NCBI GenBank assembly: GCA_016873355.1
Contig: VGXK01000073.1
Span: 1 to 8,344, forward strand
From: Phycisphaerae bacterium
GTDB lineage: Bacteria > Planctomycetota > Phycisphaerae > Phycisphaerales > SM1A02
Direction: 5' to 3'
Length of the DNA: 8,344 nucleotides
In this document: positions 6,937 to 8,344 of the stretch, in pieces
How positions within the stretch are numbered: the stretch's first letter is position 1
How the letters are laid out: every line of letters begins with the position of its first letter
Translations under genes and position numbers: made by a program
The notes under the pieces: generated by a model
Database searches by the model: none
What the model was told of the DNA's origin: nothing
The model's input: only the letters and a program-made list of their open reading frames with translations

Positions 6937-7566
6937 ATGCAGCCCCGGCGAGCACGCGTTCCGCGTCCGCGGGTCCTCACCGCGATCCTCATCCCGGTCC
7001 AGGCGGTGCTTCTCACCTTCGCGCTTGCGTGGTTCTTCGCGATTCTCGTGGCGCCGGTCGGCGACCCGCATGCGGTGAACGGTCGCGCCTCGATCGACGG
7101 TCAGGACGCGAAGGTCACGATCGGATCGCAATTGGGCCGAAGCCACGTGTGGCTGACGTTCGGACGGCGAGCGCTCGTCGACTCGGAGGATCTCGAGCTT
7201 CCGGAGATCTCCTTTCCCGGTTGGATCCGTTCGCTCGTCGTTCCGCTCCCCAACCCAGCCTTCGGCGACGCCACGACCGTGACGCGCAACGTCTTCGCGT
7301 TCGGCTGGCCGATGCGCTTCACCTGGTACGAAGCGGCGCAGTACACGCAGCGAGCGGACGAGCATGCACGGGTGCGGCTCAACGTGGACGGGCGTGCGCT
7401 CGACATGACTCCGTTCGATCTCGCCCCCAGCGCCCCGATGAACGGTGCGACTCGCGTGCTTCCGGAGAACATCCTCTGGGGACCGCTCATCGCGAACACC
7501 CTCTTCTTCCTCGTGCTCTTCGCCGGGATCTGGTTCGGGTGGCGGATGCTCCGAGGCGACCGCTGA
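6937..7566 (+). CDS. Hypothetical membrane protein with two terminal transmembrane helices
   Basis: I do not recognise a named family. The 209-residue product has a basic N terminus (PRRARVPRPR), a first hydrophobic helix (about 14-38), a central domain of about 140 residues predicted to lie outside the cytoplasm by the positive-inside rule, a second helix (about 180-203) and a short basic tail. The central part is rich in beta-prone stretches and ends with FGWPMRF (122-128) and the proline-containing lead-in LPENILWGPLIANTLF before the last helix. That layout recalls small two-helix proteins common in Phycisphaerae-type planctomycetes, from memory only. No catalytic motif is evident. No Shine-Dalgarno sequence precedes the ATG; the -10-like box 8 nt upstream hints at leaderless expression. 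It lies downstream of the clpC terminator-like hairpin, so it is probably a separate unit, and it converges on the lipoprotein gene with an 18-bp gap. Confidence 0.75.
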   Translation: MQPRRARVPRPRVLTAILIPVQAVLLTFALAWFFAILVAPVGDPHAVNGRASIDGQDAKVTIGSQLGRSHVWLTFGRRALVDSEDLELPEISFPGWIRSLVVPLPNPAFGDATTVTRNVFAFGWPMRFTWYEAAQYTQRADEHARVRLNVDGRALDMTPFDLAPSAPMNGATRVLPENILWGPLIANTLFFLVLFAGIWFGWRMLRGDR

Positions 7567-7584
7567 GTCGGCCGCCGCGGTTCG

Positions 7585-8301
7585 TCACTCCCGGATCGCG
7601 GTGAGCTTCATGCCGTCGCCGATGTAGCGCATCTCGATCGACTTGAAGCGGAACTGCGGCTCGAGCCGCGGCGAGAAGCGCATGCGCAGCGAATTCGTGC
7701 CGAACTTCTCGATGACGACGTCGCCGCCGAGCATCGAGAAGCTCATGCGGTTGATCATGGCCATGAGCTCCCGACGATTCTGCGAGCAGAATGCGCGCCA
7801 CGCCTCCGGACCGCCGCCGCTCGCCTCCCACTTCGCGCGGACCTCGGGATCGAGCAGCTGCTGGTAGAGCGGGTCGTACTCCTCGTTGCGCAGGCCGTTC
7901 ATGAGATGACCGAGGACCTGGTCGGGCGACCAGGCGCGAAGCACGATCGTGCCGTCGGGCTTCTCCTCCCGCAGCTCGAGCGCCTTGATTCCCTCCCGGG
8001 CCTCCTTCTCTTCGCGCTCCTTGCGCTGCTCGTCCGTCTCGTCGAGGATCTCCACGCGCATGACCTGGAGTTTCGCGGGCGCATCCGGATCTTCGCGGCG
8101 CCGGCTGCTCACCACCACGCGCGTGCCGTCGGGCTTCGTCCACTCCTCCTCGAGCGGACGCCCCGATGCGTCGGCGTAGAACGCGGGTCGGTGCACATAC
8201 TCCGTGCGCACGCAGCCGATCGCACCGATCGCGGAGGCGAGCGCGGCGGCGATCGCACGGCGGAGCCCCCCCTTCGATCGACGACGGTCGAAGGCGCTCA
8301 C
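7585..8301 (-). CDS. Putative lipoprotein of unknown function
   Basis: The 238-residue product has a basic N terminus (DRRRSKGGLRR), a hydrophobic stretch (about 16-29) and Cys30 in IGAIGC, a relaxed lipobox, so it is probably a lipid-anchored envelope protein. I do not recognise the family. After the anchor, residues 35-85 look beta-rich, residues about 88-113 form a highly charged, probably helical segment (EQRKEREEKEAREG), and the C-terminal third (about 165-238) begins with a helix followed by alternating strand-like stretches such as IEKFGTNSLRMRF and FRFKSIEMRYIG, resembling a compact alpha/beta fold. The start is GTG with no Shine-Dalgarno sequence, but a -10-like TATCCT lies 6 nt upstream. 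A lipoprotein would depend on Lol-type sorting, as perhaps encoded at the other end of the window, but nothing links the two genes directly. Confidence 0.75.
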   Translation of the reverse strand: MSAFDRRRSKGGLRRAIAAALASAIGAIGCVRTEYVHRPAFYADASGRPLEEEWTKPDGTRVVVSSRRREDPDAPAKLQVMRVEILDETDEQRKEREEKEAREGIKALELREEKPDGTIVLRAWSPDQVLGHLMNGLRNEEYDPLYQQLLDPEVRAKWEASGGGPEAWRAFCSQNRRELMAMINRMSFSMLGGDVVIEKFGTNSLRMRFSPRLEPQFRFKSIEMRYIGDGMKLTAIRE

Positions 8302-8307
8302 GCGGTC

Positions 8308-8313
8308 AGGATA
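8308..8313 (-). promoter_or_regulatory. Possible -10 box of the lipoprotein gene, leaderless spacing
   Basis: On the reverse strand TATCCT sits 6 nt before the GTG at 8301, so transcription starting 7 nt after the hexamer would begin exactly at the start codon. There is no Shine-Dalgarno sequence in between, which fits a leaderless mRNA. No clear -35 hexamer is seen at 17 bp. Confidence 0.4.
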
Positions 8314-8314
8314 C

Positions 8315-8328
8315 CGCTCGCGCGAGCG
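8315..8328. repeat. Perfect 14-bp palindrome, possible operator
   Basis: CGCTCGCGCGAGCG is its own reverse complement and lies 1 bp upstream of the -10-like box of the lipoprotein gene, within the expected -35/-10 spacer. A repressor bound here would block the promoter. The alternating CG core makes chance palindromes more likely, so this is suggestive only. Confidence 0.35.
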
Positions 8329-8344
8329 TGCCCACCGCCTCGAT

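Noticed and set aside
4185..7016. A 943-codon reverse-strand reading frame lying opposite clpC
   Set aside because: It mirrors clpC and its translation is Leu/Arg/His/Glu-rich with no domain motif. Long antisense frames are expected when the coding strand has G or C at third positions. ClpC in the forward frame is unambiguous.
7558..7582. Weak hairpin GACCGC/GCGGTT across the 18-bp gap between the last two genes as a terminator
   Set aside because: The stem has only five Watson-Crick pairs and one wobble with a 13-nt loop, it includes the stop codon region, and no T tract follows.

Overview
The window is a dense, very G+C-rich bacterial chromosomal segment with six complete protein genes, the last codons of a probable seventh, and no RNA gene, insertion sequence, CRISPR array or other sign of recent mobility. 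Gene content suggests a Gram-negative-type bacterium with an outer membrane: a LolD/MacB-class ABC ATPase, a lipoprotein with a lipobox, and an exported metallopeptidase. A Planctomycetota host, perhaps Phycisphaerae, fits the mix of a UVR-containing ClpC, a CPA2 antiporter fused to a PTS EIIA domain, a DUF1570-like HExxH protein with a planctomycete-style N-terminal part, and a small two-helix membrane protein. This placement is inference from gene style, not a phylogeny.

Layout. Positions 1-2488 are a forward, tightly coupled block. A probable upstream reading frame ends in a GTGA overlap with an ABC ATPase gene (15-728), which overlaps the antiporter-EIIA gene (725-2488) by ATGA. It converges on a reverse-strand gene for an exported HExxH peptidase-like protein (2545-4005) across a 56-bp spacer holding two overlapping hairpins. 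A 257-bp divergent region (4006-4262) separates the peptidase gene from clpC (4263-6800), which has a strong Shine-Dalgarno sequence. After clpC comes a 17-bp hairpin that pairs fully only in forward-strand RNA, then a gene for a two-helix membrane protein (6937-7566). This converges on a reverse-strand lipoprotein gene (7585-8301), whose upstream side shows a -10-like box at leaderless spacing and a perfect 14-bp palindrome. No gene-free stretch exceeds 300 bp.

How the genes fit together. The only convincing operon is the ABC ATPase plus antiporter block. The first gene powers an inner-membrane export machine, probably with a permease encoded just upstream. The second exchanges monovalent cations for protons and may be controlled through a phosphorylatable EIIA domain. 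clpC is a housekeeping unfoldase gene standing alone, with no McsA/McsB, CtsR or ClpP gene beside it here. The other three encode envelope proteins of unknown role.

I see no clearly undescribed multi-gene system. The points most worth a second look are the His-Asp pair where CPA2 antiporters usually carry Asp-Asp, Asn-Asp or Gln-Asp, the antiporter-EIIA fusion translationally coupled to a Lol-type ATPase, the uncommon FGF ClpP-docking tripeptide in ClpC, and the possible leaderless, palindrome-flanked lipoprotein gene.
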